DNA of 64,000 bases from Ignavibacteriae bacterium HGW-Ignavibacteriae-1 (GTDB lineage: Bacteria; Bacteroidota; Ignavibacteria; Kapaibacteriales; UBA2268): positions 62,001 through 126,000 of the forward strand of contig PGYU01000005.1 of NCBI GenBank assembly GCA_002839825.1. Reading direction: 5' to 3'. Position 1 is the stretch's first letter, and every line of letters begins with the position of its first letter. The notes beneath the pieces were generated by a model. The model saw only the letters and a list, made by a program, of their open reading frames with translations, did not search any database and had not been told where the DNA came from. Positions 10,437-19,007 of this stretch are shown here, piece after piece. Made by a program: the position numbers and the translations under genes.

Positions 10437-10444
10437 AAATATTT
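10437..10444 (+). promoter_or_regulatory. candidate Bacteroidota-type -7 box (TAnnTTTG)
   Basis: TATTTTTG, about 47 bp before the ATG at 10491, matches the Bacteroidota -7 consensus TAnnTTTG. No clear -33 TTTG partner is seen, so this is only a candidate promoter for the large Ig-repeat gene. Confidence 0.3.
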
Positions 10445-10490
10445 TTGTATGTTGCAAAGTGAAGATTTAAAAAATGAAAAAGGTGTGATT

Positions 10491-13400
10491 ATGATTAACA
10501 AGCATGATACTCATTCCAAAATACAAGTTTTCTTACTTGTATTCTTTTTTCTTTCTGCGTACGGAGAGTTATTCTCCCAAAAAGAAGCATATAATTGGGA
10601 TTATGGTGGAAAATGGGTAATTACATTCGATACTCCCGATGGTGAACCAAAAGTATTAAGAGAAAGTATCAGCTCAGCTCATGAAGGTTGTTCATCAATA
10701 TCTGATTCAAGCGGAAAATTTCTATTTTCTACAGGCGGTGTGTCTGCATACTCATATACAGGAATACCTGATTCTATTAAATTGAGCAATAGTTTTTATG
10801 AACCTTTTTGTACTTTATTTGATAACGATAGTTATTCCAGAGCAGGTCAAACAGGATTAATTGTAAAACAACCTGGTAATAATAATAATTATTATATTTT
10901 TTCATCAATGTGTAAATTTGAAAATCATAATTATTTTACAACGAGATACAGCATAGTTAACATGGCCGGAAATAATGGAAATGGAGAGATGACAGTCACT
11001 GATAGAGATTTATTCAAAAATACGGGTGAAAAATTAATCGGAATAAAGCATGGAAATGGCAAAGATATATGGATTATTTCACATGAATTAAATTCTCGTA
11101 CTTTTCTTGCTGCTTTATTGACTGAAGATGGACTTGACCCAAACATTGTAAAAAGCACAACCGGAGTATTTCATCCTCTTTTTGGTCCTTTTCCCAATGC
11201 TTTAAGTCAAGCATTTTCAGGATTAATGACTTCAAATATTGAAGGAGATTTAATTTCGCTATTAGTTACACATACTAATAGTCTTGATATCTTGAGTTTC
11301 GATAAACTGACAGGACAGGTTAAGTCTTTACAAAGTTTTAACATTGGTGATTTATTTGTTGACTTGAATGGTAAGCAAATGAACTTATATGGAATTGGGT
11401 TTTCACCTGATTCAAAGAAATTATATGTCTCAACGATTGATGTATATAATAAATTAATACAATTTGATATTAGCATATTAGATTCAAGCATGATTTTAGC
11501 GTCAGCTTATGTAGTTTATGAAAATAATCATTCTATAAATGAAAATATAGCAGATGGAGCTATACAATTAGCTCCTAATGGTAAAATATATTTAAGGAAT
11601 ATTACTTCAATATTTGGAAATCCCCCAAGTTTAATTCAATCACTTTTCGTTATAAATAAACCGAATTTGTCAGGTGTAGATTGTAGTTTTATGGCTTATG
11701 ATAAATTTATCTTTGAAAGAATTAAATTTCATCTCGGTCTTCCGAATTTTGTTCAGGGATTAATTGATTTTTGGATTAGAATAATTCCTGATTCTGTTTG
11801 CGAGGGCGAAGATTTAGTCCTTCGTGTTGACGTCCAACCGGACATAACAACGAATAAATACATATGGCTCGCTCCCGATGGTTCGCAATATTCAGGCAAA
11901 ACACTCACAATTCGTAATGCAAAACTCTCCGATGCAGGGTTGTACAAAGTCACCGTTGATATAAATAGTACAATTCGCTCGGATTCGGTAATGATTACTA
12001 TTTTACCTAAACCGATTGCAAAAATTATCGGCGATACTCTTTTATGCGACGGTGCTACATTGCAGCTAGGTGCCCAACCAGGAGCTAATTATAAATATAA
12101 ATGGTCAACAGGTTCAACTTCAGACAGAATTACAATTAATAAAATTGGTCAATATATCCTAACTGTCGAAAATGAAAACGGATGCATCGCTCACGACACA
12201 ATAAATATTAAATTAGGTGATGAATTGCTTTTCTCCATCCTCGCGCCCGATTATATTTGTTTGGGTGATACAATTCTTTTGAAAACGAGTTTGACAGGCG
12301 AAGGTTATAAATATGATTGGTCAAGCGGCGAAAAAACTCCCGAAATTGTGATTACGCGAGGTGGTGAATATTCCGTCACAGTCGTATCTGATGCAGGTTG
12401 CACAGGCACAGAATCCATCATAATCGAAGAATTTGACAAGCCCGAAATAAATTTCGAGAAATATTTATACGAACTGTGCGAAGGGGAGACCGTCACTCTG
12501 CGCCCACTTGAAATTATTTCCGAAAATTATTACAAATGGAACGACGGATTAAACACTTCCGAACGCATTATTAGCGAATCCGGCGATTATTATCTCGTAG
12601 CAACGTCGCCCAACGGATGCACAGACACAGCTTTTGCCAAAGTCACTGTTTACGACTTGCCCGATGCTGAAATACTCGCATCGTCACTCTCTGCCTGCTT
12701 CGGCAAAGAAATCACATTATCAGCCAATAATTTCAATCCCGATTATAATTATTTATGGTCAACAGGCGAAACAAGCGAATCCATCAAGGTTTCAAGTTCC
12801 GGAAAATATAAATTAAAAATCACAAATAATATTTGTACCGACAGTACAGAAATTGACGTGACAATTTATCCCGATATGGAACTCGAATTAGTCGCTTCGC
12901 CGCTCTCCATCTGCAATAACGAACCGGTTGTAATTTCCTCAAAATTGAAATATGATGCATATTTCTGGTCAACCGGCGAAACTACGGAAACAATCACAGT
13001 CACTCAAGCCGGACTTTATTCCCTTCGAGTCGAAAATGCGGCAGGATGCACAGATTCAGCAACAATTGATATCCGCCAAAATAATATTTCACTAATTCCT
13101 GATAAAAATTCTATTGATTTCGGCGAAATATGCCTTGGCACAAAAGTCACCGAAAAATTAAAATTAACGGTTCAAACAGATTCCGATTTATCAATTAATG
13201 AAATTTATTTTCAAAATAATTATTTCGCAATCGGAAATATTAATTCATTTATCCGAACATATTCAAATGGCGAAGTAATAGAATTATCAATTAATTACAT
13301 CCCACAAAATATTGCAGACTTTTCCGATATATTAATAATTAAATCCGACTCACCATGCGAATTCACGCTTGAAATCCCGCTCTCGGTAAGCAGCAAGATG

Positions 13401-14084
13401 GATTTCATATTTTCGTTACCAGTGATGAAAGTCGAATCCGGTGCTTCAATTGCGATTCCACTTTATGCCAAACTTGCATGTCCCGATTGGCAGAGCATCA
13501 CCACAGATTATGAAATTACAATCGCATTCGATGCCGAGTATTTCTATCCTGACAGCGTACAATTCGGGCAAATCGTGAGCAACACTCGTCTCGGAGCCGA
13601 TAGAATCATCACAATCAAAGCCCCCGCAGCTGAATTTACGCCACAAAATAAAATAATTAATTATATTTACGGAAAAGCTCTCGTTGGTCGTAGCGAAGCA
13701 ACCGCTCTGAAAATTAATTCCATCACATTTTCCGAACCTAAATATTATTCCGAAAATATCAACGGCGAGCTCACTGTCGAAGGTTGCGTCAATGATTTGA
13801 GTGGCGTTCAGATGTTCAAGCCAACTGCCTTGTCAGTTGCTCCAAATCCCGCTCGTGACGAAATAACTTTGAGCATTTCAACTCAAGAGCAGGGCAATTT
13901 CCGCATCGAAATTTACGATATTCACGGTAAAATCGTCCACAAAGGCGACTTCAAGCGCGCCTCTAACACATTGGAAATTATAGAGTTCAACGTAAATACC
14001 AAATCAATCGGCAACGGCACATACACGATTCAACTCATCACCCCTTGGAACAAAGTCTCGCAACAAGTGATGATAATGAAATAA
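10491..14084 (+). CDS. large secreted Ig-repeat protein with T9SS C-terminal sorting domain
   Basis: About 1197 residues from the ATG at 10491 (AGGTG just upstream; an ATG at 10449 is in frame but less likely). A signal peptide is followed by a ~400-residue N-terminal domain resembling the WD40/PD40-like heads of gliding-type cell-surface proteins (phrases such as GKWVITFDTP and GIGFSPDSKKLYVST). About six Ig/PKD-like modules (about 430-860) share a YxWSTGExT...GxY...GCTD pattern, then comes a cohesin-like region (865-1100). A type A T9SS sorting domain closes the protein (about 1117-1197, SVAPNPARDEITLSI ... VMIMK). Predicted to be exported across the outer membrane and anchored or released; function probably adhesion. 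The N-terminal third is visibly more AT-rich in codon use than the rest. Confidence 0.85.
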   Translation: MINKHDTHSKIQVFLLVFFFLSAYGELFSQKEAYNWDYGGKWVITFDTPDGEPKVLRESISSAHEGCSSISDSSGKFLFSTGGVSAYSYTGIPDSIKLSNSFYEPFCTLFDNDSYSRAGQTGLIVKQPGNNNNYYIFSSMCKFENHNYFTTRYSIVNMAGNNGNGEMTVTDRDLFKNTGEKLIGIKHGNGKDIWIISHELNSRTFLAALLTEDGLDPNIVKSTTGVFHPLFGPFPNALSQAFSGLMTSNIEGDLISLLVTHTNSLDILSFDKLTGQVKSLQSFNIGDLFVDLNGKQMNLYGIGFSPDSKKLYVSTIDVYNKLIQFDISILDSSMILASAYVVYENNHSINENIADGAIQLAPNGKIYLRNITSIFGNPPSLIQSLFVINKPNLSGVDCSFMAYDKFIFERIKFHLGLPNFVQGLIDFWIRIIPDSVCEGEDLVLRVDVQPDITTNKYIWLAPDGSQYSGKTLTIRNAKLSDAGLYKVTVDINSTIRSDSVMITILPKPIAKIIGDTLLCDGATLQLGAQPGANYKYKWSTGSTSDRITINKIGQYILTVENENGCIAHDTINIKLGDELLFSILAPDYICLGDTILLKTSLTGEGYKYDWSSGEKTPEIVITRGGEYSVTVVSDAGCTGTESIIIEEFDKPEINFEKYLYELCEGETVTLRPLEIISENYYKWNDGLNTSERIISESGDYYLVATSPNGCTDTAFAKVTVYDLPDAEILASSLSACFGKEITLSANNFNPDYNYLWSTGETSESIKVSSSGKYKLKITNNICTDSTEIDVTIYPDMELELVASPLSICNNEPVVISSKLKYDAYFWSTGETTETITVTQAGLYSLRVENAAGCTDSATIDIRQNNISLIPDKNSIDFGEICLGTKVTEKLKLTVQTDSDLSINEIYFQNNYFAIGNINSFIRTYSNGEVIELSINYIPQNIADFSDILIIKSDSPCEFTLEIPLSVSSKMDFIFSLPVMKVESGASIAIPLYAKLACPDWQSITTDYEITIAFDAEYFYPDSVQFGQIVSNTRLGADRIITIKAPAAEFTPQNKIINYIYGKALVGRSEATALKINSITFSEPKYYSENINGELTVEGCVNDLSGVQMFKPTALSVAPNPARDEITLSISTQEQGNFRIEIYDIHGKIVHKGDFKRASNTLEIIEFNVNTKSIGNGTYTIQLITPWNKVSQQVMIMK

Positions 14085-14097
14085 TTGCAATATTCCC

Positions 14098-14133
14098 AAA
14101 ATCCGGATTGTAATTATGCAGTCCGGATTTTTT
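14098..14133 (+). terminator. Rho-independent terminator
   Basis: Stem AAATCCGGA / TCCGGATTT with a 15-nt loop, running into a T tract, 14 bp after the stop of the Ig-repeat gene. Confidence 0.8.
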
Positions 14134-14249
14134 ATTGCCAATTTGTTTTGAATTGCGATTCCCCATAGCACAAAATCGCCCGGATTTAATCAATTATTAT
14201 TACATTTGTAAAGAATTTTATTTGGTTCAACTATGAAACGATTTACAAA

Positions 14250-14747
14250 ATGAAAAAATATTTGCCTCTATTCAAGTTTTTTGGAATATTTTTGGGCGTG
14301 ATTGCCGCCTATTACGTGCTGATAACAGTTTTCCCCGATTCAATTGATTTCTACATCAACGCGACAGCCCAGCTTTCAGCATGGTTTCTTTCTATTTTCG
14401 GTATCAAAGCCGTCGCCCAAGGCGCAAGCATTATCACCGATGAACTCATAATAGCCCTGGCATTTGGTTGCGAAGGAAGCGAGCCGATTGTGCTCTACAT
14501 CGCGGCAGTTGCTGCATTTCCGGCATTGCTCAAAGCGAAATTAATCGGCGGGCTAATTGGGGTTCTAATTCTATATTTATTAAATTTGATAAGAATTATG
14601 CTGCTTTATTATATTGGATTGAGCGAAACATTAGATTTCGACCTTTTTCACGTTATTATTTTCCCGGTAATATTCATAATCATTGCATTAATCGTTTTTG
14701 TAGGATGGCTTAAATGGCAAAACAAGTTCCAAGCAAAAGTATCGTAA
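14250..14747 (+). CDS. exosortase/archaeosortase family transpeptidase (XrtH-like)
   Basis: 165-residue polytopic membrane protein. The three family catalytic residues can be assigned as Cys74 (AFGCEGSEPIVLYIAAV), Arg115 (NLIRIMLLYYIG) and His134 (FHVIIFPVIF), each at the edge of a membrane helix. Exosortases cleave a C-terminal signal-helix-basic tail and transfer the protein to a surface carrier. The short length and the following membrane protein resemble the exosortase H pair, but subtype assignment is inference. The partner gene overlaps by 34 nt. No ORF in the window ends with a recognisable exosortase sorting tail, so the substrate lies elsewhere. Confidence 0.82.
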   Translation: MKKYLPLFKFFGIFLGVIAAYYVLITVFPDSIDFYINATAQLSAWFLSIFGIKAVAQGASIITDELIIALAFGCEGSEPIVLYIAAVAAFPALLKAKLIGGLIGVLILYLLNLIRIMLLYYIGLSETLDFDLFHVIIFPVIFIIIALIVFVGWLKWQNKFQAKVS

Positions 14748-15379
14748 TTAAGCGACCAATTTTGTACTTCGTGGTAACGTTTACCCTCGTTTTCGGGCTG
14801 GGTTTGTATCTATATTCTGTGATGCAGAACGACATAATGAACCATTTTATGAATTCGGGGAACTCGTATTTCCGTTCATATATCAATACCGATTTGTCGC
14901 TGAATACTTCTGTAAATCTGTCGAGAGACGAAAGCAATGCAAATGTACTCATTGTTCAAACGATATTTTATGCGAAAAAAAATGCCGACGGAACGATTCA
15001 ATCCAAAGGCATACTCATCAATATTTTTAACGAAGCATATTTCCCGATTTTGTTTGTTCTGGCATTGGTAATTGCCACTCCAATTGTTTGGACGCGAAAA
15101 TGGATTTCATTCTTAATAGCATCAGTTTTGGTTTTTGCCTTTGTCTATTTCAAACTTTTTGCCATTGTAATGGATAATTATTCCTACCCCGAAATGGCAG
15201 TCAAGCAGCTTCCGATAATCGTTTCGCAGCTTGTATATTTTTATAATATGGCGCTCACAGCCACCGGCACGGGAACGAATTTGATAATCGGCTTATTTAT
15301 TTGGATAGCATCATCAATCAGACGGCAAGAAATGAATCTAATTATGGATTTTGTAAATAAAAAAGCTGTCCCAAATTGA
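14714..15379 (+). CDS. exosortase-associated membrane protein
   Basis: 221 residues. One N-terminal membrane helix (about 16-37) is followed by a ~65-residue extracytoplasmic region (about 38-103), two or three further helices (about 107-150, possibly 165-205) and a short basic/acidic tail. It overlaps the exosortase gene by 34 nt with a Shine-Dalgarno-like GGATGG inside that gene, so expression is coupled. Its place and topology match the membrane proteins that accompany exosortase H; no enzymatic motif is seen. The stop codon lies inside the loop of the hairpin at 15362-15388. Confidence 0.65.
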   Translation: MAKQVPSKSIVIKRPILYFVVTFTLVFGLGLYLYSVMQNDIMNHFMNSGNSYFRSYINTDLSLNTSVNLSRDESNANVLIVQTIFYAKKNADGTIQSKGILINIFNEAYFPILFVLALVIATPIVWTRKWISFLIASVLVFAFVYFKLFAIVMDNYSYPEMAVKQLPIIVSQLVYFYNMALTATGTGTNLIIGLFIWIASSIRRQEMNLIMDFVNKKAVPN

Positions 15380-15388
15380 GACAGCTTT
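15362..15388 (-). terminator. terminator of the cytochrome operon, overlapping the opposing gene's stop codon
   Basis: Perfect 9-bp stem AAAGCTGTC / GACAGCTTT with a 9-nt loop. Read on the minus strand it is followed by TTTTTTATTT, a typical U tract, and so serves the multihaem cytochrome gene ending at 15412. The left arm is coding sequence of the convergent plus-strand gene, whose TGA is in the loop. Confidence 0.8.
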
Positions 15389-15411
15389 AAATTTTAAGTG
15401 CAAAAGAGCTT

Positions 15412-16662
15412 TTAATTTCGCTTTGGTAATGTTAATTTCTTACCGGGTCGTTTATTCGGATAAGTGAAGTCATCATGGCAATCAGCACATTTTGGTGACA
15501 CTTCAAAATTATTAGCAGCATGACAATCAACACAATCCAATTCCACGTGCAGTTCGTCTAATTCGAAGCCAACATTGCTATGGTTAAACTTGCCGGGTTT
15601 GAAAGTATCGGAGTGGCAACTAATACAATTTGAATTCAATTTAACTTTGTAATCGTTTCCAATGTGGCACTTGTTACAAGCTATTTGGTCATGATATTTG
15701 GTCAAATCAAATCCGGTAATTTTGTAGTGGTTGAAACGCTCCATAACTGTATTCAAATGGCATTTGACGCAATTGTCCTTTTCGTGACAAGTGATACAAG
15801 GTTGGTGATGGTCATCAAATGACTTATGAGTTTTAACGGTGTAATCTCTGTCTTTAGGAGTACGTAATTTGTCTAAGCGTACATCGTGACATTTCATACA
15901 ATTCTCGTCATGGTGGCATGTAGCACAATCAATTTTGAACATCTTAACATGCTCATCATGGAAGAAAGTCACCTTGGGACCTTTTTCGTAGTCGGTATCA
16001 TAAACAACGCGTTCCGGTTCTAACACAGCAGGATGACCTTTTCCGGCGTATTTTTCCATTTTAATTTTGCGAGCTTTATCAGCGTCAATACCTTTTTCAA
16101 AGTGGCAATAATCGCAATCAGTGGTTCGACTCCATTGTCTGTGGCACGATAGGCATTGTCTGTGATATGCAGCTTCCAAATCCGGAACACTTATATCTTC
16201 ACGATTTCTTTTAGGTTCGTGGCATGTGACGCATTTCAAAACGGGTCCGGTTGTGTTATAGTGATGACAAGAGCCACATCCGCCTGACATTTCAGCCATT
16301 TCAGCATGAAGTTTATGAGTAAAAGCAACTGCTCCCCATTCTCCGGGTAACATATCCATAATCACGATTTCAGGTCCTTCTGAAGGGTCGTGGTGAACAG
16401 AAACCATATCAGTTCTCGGGCATGAAATCAAGCATGGGTTACTCACGGTTGGATATTCGCAGTAATGGCATGATTTACAATCAATTGCTTGCTTGGCATG
16501 GTCTGCCGGCATTGAACCCTCTGTGCCCTTCTGCACTTGCTTGACAGTTCCACCCATTGTAACAGGGTCTTTCTTTTTTTGCTCAATTGCCTCAGGAGCC
16601 AAAGCAAAAATAATTACTGCTCCTAAAAGCAATGCTGAAATCATTGTTATATATCTTAGCAT
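15412..16662 (-). CDS. membrane-anchored multihaem c-type cytochrome (13 CXXCH)
   Basis: 416 residues from the ATG at 16662 (AAGGAG 9 bp upstream; the frame opens 12 codons earlier). An N-terminal hydrophobic helix exports or anchors it. Thirteen CXXCH haem sites are present, in order CKSCH, CGSCH, CVTCH, CLSCH, CDYCH, CATCH, CMKCH, CITCH, CVKCH, CNKCH, CISCH, CVDCH and CADCH, with many extra His residues for distal ligation. The first haem site runs into CHYCEYPTVSNPCLISCPR, which adds three non-haem cysteines. Last gene of a three-gene set with an NrfD-like and a HybA-like protein; it probably takes or gives electrons in the periplasm, like HmcA-type cytochromes. Confidence 0.92.
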   Translation of the reverse strand: MLRYITMISALLLGAVIIFALAPEAIEQKKKDPVTMGGTVKQVQKGTEGSMPADHAKQAIDCKSCHYCEYPTVSNPCLISCPRTDMVSVHHDPSEGPEIVIMDMLPGEWGAVAFTHKLHAEMAEMSGGCGSCHHYNTTGPVLKCVTCHEPKRNREDISVPDLEAAYHRQCLSCHRQWSRTTDCDYCHFEKGIDADKARKIKMEKYAGKGHPAVLEPERVVYDTDYEKGPKVTFFHDEHVKMFKIDCATCHHDENCMKCHDVRLDKLRTPKDRDYTVKTHKSFDDHHQPCITCHEKDNCVKCHLNTVMERFNHYKITGFDLTKYHDQIACNKCHIGNDYKVKLNSNCISCHSDTFKPGKFNHSNVGFELDELHVELDCVDCHAANNFEVSPKCADCHDDFTYPNKRPGKKLTLPKRN

Positions 16663-16675
16663 TTTGTTTTTCTCC

Positions 16676-17896
16676 TTATTTATTACTGTTGTGAACACCG
16701 CTTGGTGCAGGCAAACTAATTACAGGAAAATTAATTACAAAAAATCTGTAAAGTAGTATTAAAAGCGACGCCGCACCGAGAGTAACTGAAATCTCACCGT
16801 ATGATGGTATATATGCTTCGACAGCGTATGGGGCATTATAGGCAATTACGAAATTATTAATCCTATTTAGTAGTACTCCAAATATTACCATTGATGAAGC
16901 CCAGAAAAGCCAGCTTACGGATTTTGAAGTAAGTGGCGTTAAAAATATAATCATTGGGATGACAACTCCGACAATCATTTCAATCAAAAACATTATCGCT
17001 GGTAAATCCATAGGTACTAAATTAACGAAAGATTCCCTTATCACCATATCGCCAATTTTGAATGAAAGATAAACACCGAGAATTGGTCCTACGTAATTTC
17101 CTAATCTCGAGAGTAGGCTGAATTCTGGTTTTAGTTTGAAAGAGCGAGCTGCCATGAGTGATTCGAAAATTACCATTGGCAAACCAACTGCAACTGCCGA
17201 AATCAAGAATAGTAATGGTAAAATTGGTGTTTGCCATAGTGGGTGCATTTTATCTCCTGCAATTATCATGAGTGTTCCCAATGATGATTGGTGCAATGAT
17301 GATAATACAACACCGGCAATAATGAATACAAACATAGTCTTCGAAAGTCCGCTATCTAAGACACGTAATAATTTATCCAAAGGTTTGTTCAAAAATCTGA
17401 AGATACCTTTCATATTTAACTTTCCGATGAATCTTTCAGCTACGATAGGTAAGAATTCAATATAAAGCACATTCAAATAAATTATAACGCAAATACCAAC
17501 TTCGAATAGTGCAGAATTCGGATTCCACATTACTAATGGATGCCAAATGTAGTACCAACGTCCAATATCAATGAAGACACCAAATGCGACAAAGGTATAG
17601 CCTAACATCGCTGTCAGCAACGCAGGTCTTACAATCGAATGGTATGCATCTTTGTGTAGAATGTGTCCGATGGCAGCCGAAATAAAGCCACCCGCGGCTA
17701 ATGCTACACCTGCAGCAACGTCAACGCCAATCCAAATTCCCCATGGGTATTGTTGGTCTAAATTTGTGACTGCTCCAAGCCCATACAGAAATCTTCCCGC
17801 AATAAAAATTATGCCGTTCAATGCTATTATGACTAATACTATCACTCCGGGAGTGAAAAATTTATGTTTGACTTGTTGAGGTATTTCGTGTTCCAT
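16676..17896 (-). CDS. NrfD/HybB/HmcC-type integral membrane quinone-interacting subunit
   Basis: 406 residues with about ten hydrophobic helices, in the PsrC/NrfD/HybB family whose members exchange electrons or protons with (mena)quinone. Recognisable features are the N-terminal GLGAVTNLDQQYPWGIWIG and LAAGGFISAAIGHIL segments. Its ATG overlaps the stop of the upstream ferredoxin gene by one nucleotide (TAATG), and the cytochrome start codon follows 13 bp after its stop, so the three genes form one transcript. The closest architecture is the Hmc/Hyb-like module: ferredoxin, NrfD, multihaem cytochrome. Confidence 0.9.
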   Translation of the reverse strand: MEHEIPQQVKHKFFTPGVIVLVIIALNGIIFIAGRFLYGLGAVTNLDQQYPWGIWIGVDVAAGVALAAGGFISAAIGHILHKDAYHSIVRPALLTAMLGYTFVAFGVFIDIGRWYYIWHPLVMWNPNSALFEVGICVIIYLNVLYIEFLPIVAERFIGKLNMKGIFRFLNKPLDKLLRVLDSGLSKTMFVFIIAGVVLSSLHQSSLGTLMIIAGDKMHPLWQTPILPLLFLISAVAVGLPMVIFESLMAARSFKLKPEFSLLSRLGNYVGPILGVYLSFKIGDMVIRESFVNLVPMDLPAIMFLIEMIVGVVIPMIIFLTPLTSKSVSWLFWASSMVIFGVLLNRINNFVIAYNAPYAVEAYIPSYGEISVTLGAASLLILLYRFFVINFPVISLPAPSGVHNSNK

Positions 17897-18804
17897 TATA
17901 TCTTCTCCTCTTTAACTTGTTTTGCATTCTTACGTTTACTAACCCACATTATGCCGCCTAACCATGCATATAGTGCAATCGGAGGGACAAAGTAAGCAAA
18001 TAAACCGTGTTGTATTGATTCTGACACACCAGGAGCAGTATTAGTGCCATGTTTGGGGAATTTCAAAGTCTGGAAGTCAACACCGGATAAGTACACCCAT
18101 GAGGTTCCGCCGACTTCATCTTCACCGTAAATATGATCGATATATTTTTTGGGTGTTCTTTTGATTCTGTGCCGCGCTACCCGAATTATTTCTGTTCTTG
18201 GTCCGTAAACCAAGGCTTCGACCGGGCAAATTTCAACACATGCAGGGAGTTTTCCTTCTTGAGTACGAGTATAACAAAAATCACACTTGTGAATATCAGG
18301 TTGAATCGCCTTGTGATAATCAAATGTCGGAACTTGGAACGGACACGCTACCATGCAATATCGGCAGCCAATGCACATATCAGTGTTCCATACTACACTT
18401 CCGTCTTCTTTTTTGGTAAAAGCTCCAACTATACAAGCTGATACACATGCCGGACGGTCACAATGCATACATTGATATTTAACATTGATGGGGAGCAATT
18501 CATTATTAGGATTTTCGAACTCATTGACGACTGTATATGAGTCATTGCTTGGTCGTCTGAACTCTTTGAAAACCTCTCTGTCATGGTAATCATGAATATT
18601 ATCAGCAGGTAAATCATGAGCTGTTTGGCAAGCCCATTCACAACTTCTGCAACCAATGCAATGAGTAGTGTCCACTAAGACGCCTTTTCTGTCATCAGAA
18701 AGTATGTTCTCAGGTGCTGCTTTTGCTGTCGAGCTTGCGCCAAGTGCAACGGTTCCTAATAGTGCACTCGTTTTGAAGAAGTTTCTTCTGTTTTTATCTA
18801 CCAT
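17896..18804 (-). CDS. HybA/HmcB-like periplasmic four-cluster ferredoxin subunit
   Basis: About 302 residues from the ATG at 18804 (AAAGGG upstream). A Tat-type signal (NRRNFFKTSALLG) indicates export in folded form. Four Cys groups for [4Fe-4S] clusters are seen: CIGCRSCEWAC, CMHCDRPACVSAC, CIGCRYCMVAC and CDFCYTRTQEG...CVEIC. A GGTSWVYLSGV motif and a C-terminal membrane helix (about 265-290) follow, as in HybA. First gene of the operon with the NrfD-like and 13-haem proteins. It probably forms the electron wire between the quinone-site membrane subunit and the haems. No catalytic molybdopterin or hydrogenase subunit is nearby. Confidence 0.9.
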   Translation of the reverse strand: MVDKNRRNFFKTSALLGTVALGASSTAKAAPENILSDDRKGVLVDTTHCIGCRSCEWACQTAHDLPADNIHDYHDREVFKEFRRPSNDSYTVVNEFENPNNELLPINVKYQCMHCDRPACVSACIVGAFTKKEDGSVVWNTDMCIGCRYCMVACPFQVPTFDYHKAIQPDIHKCDFCYTRTQEGKLPACVEICPVEALVYGPRTEIIRVARHRIKRTPKKYIDHIYGEDEVGGTSWVYLSGVDFQTLKFPKHGTNTAPGVSESIQHGLFAYFVPPIALYAWLGGIMWVSKRKNAKQVKEEKI

Positions 18805-19007
18805 TTGCAAAACCCTTTATTATAGTTTAATGCACGAATAAAAATAATTGTCACAAAAAAGCATAAAAATACTATTCCAAATTACATGAAAATTTGTTAA
18901 TAACCAAGAAAAAATGGAAAATATTGTATATTTTGTAACTATAACACAAGATTATGTCACATTAAATAAAAAGTTAATGTCAACAAACTTTGGTATGAAT
19001 TATATCA

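Noticed and set aside
10491-14084. The Ig-repeat protein as substrate of the adjacent exosortase
   Set aside because: Its C-terminus is a T9SS sorting domain ending VMIMK, without a membrane helix or basic tail.
18955-18982. Imperfect inverted repeat (TGTCACATTAA / TTAATGTCA) upstream of the ferredoxin operon as an FNR/CRP-type operator
   Set aside because: It has a bulge, lies about 150 bp from the start codon and does not match a consensus well; it could equally be debris after the TPR gene.
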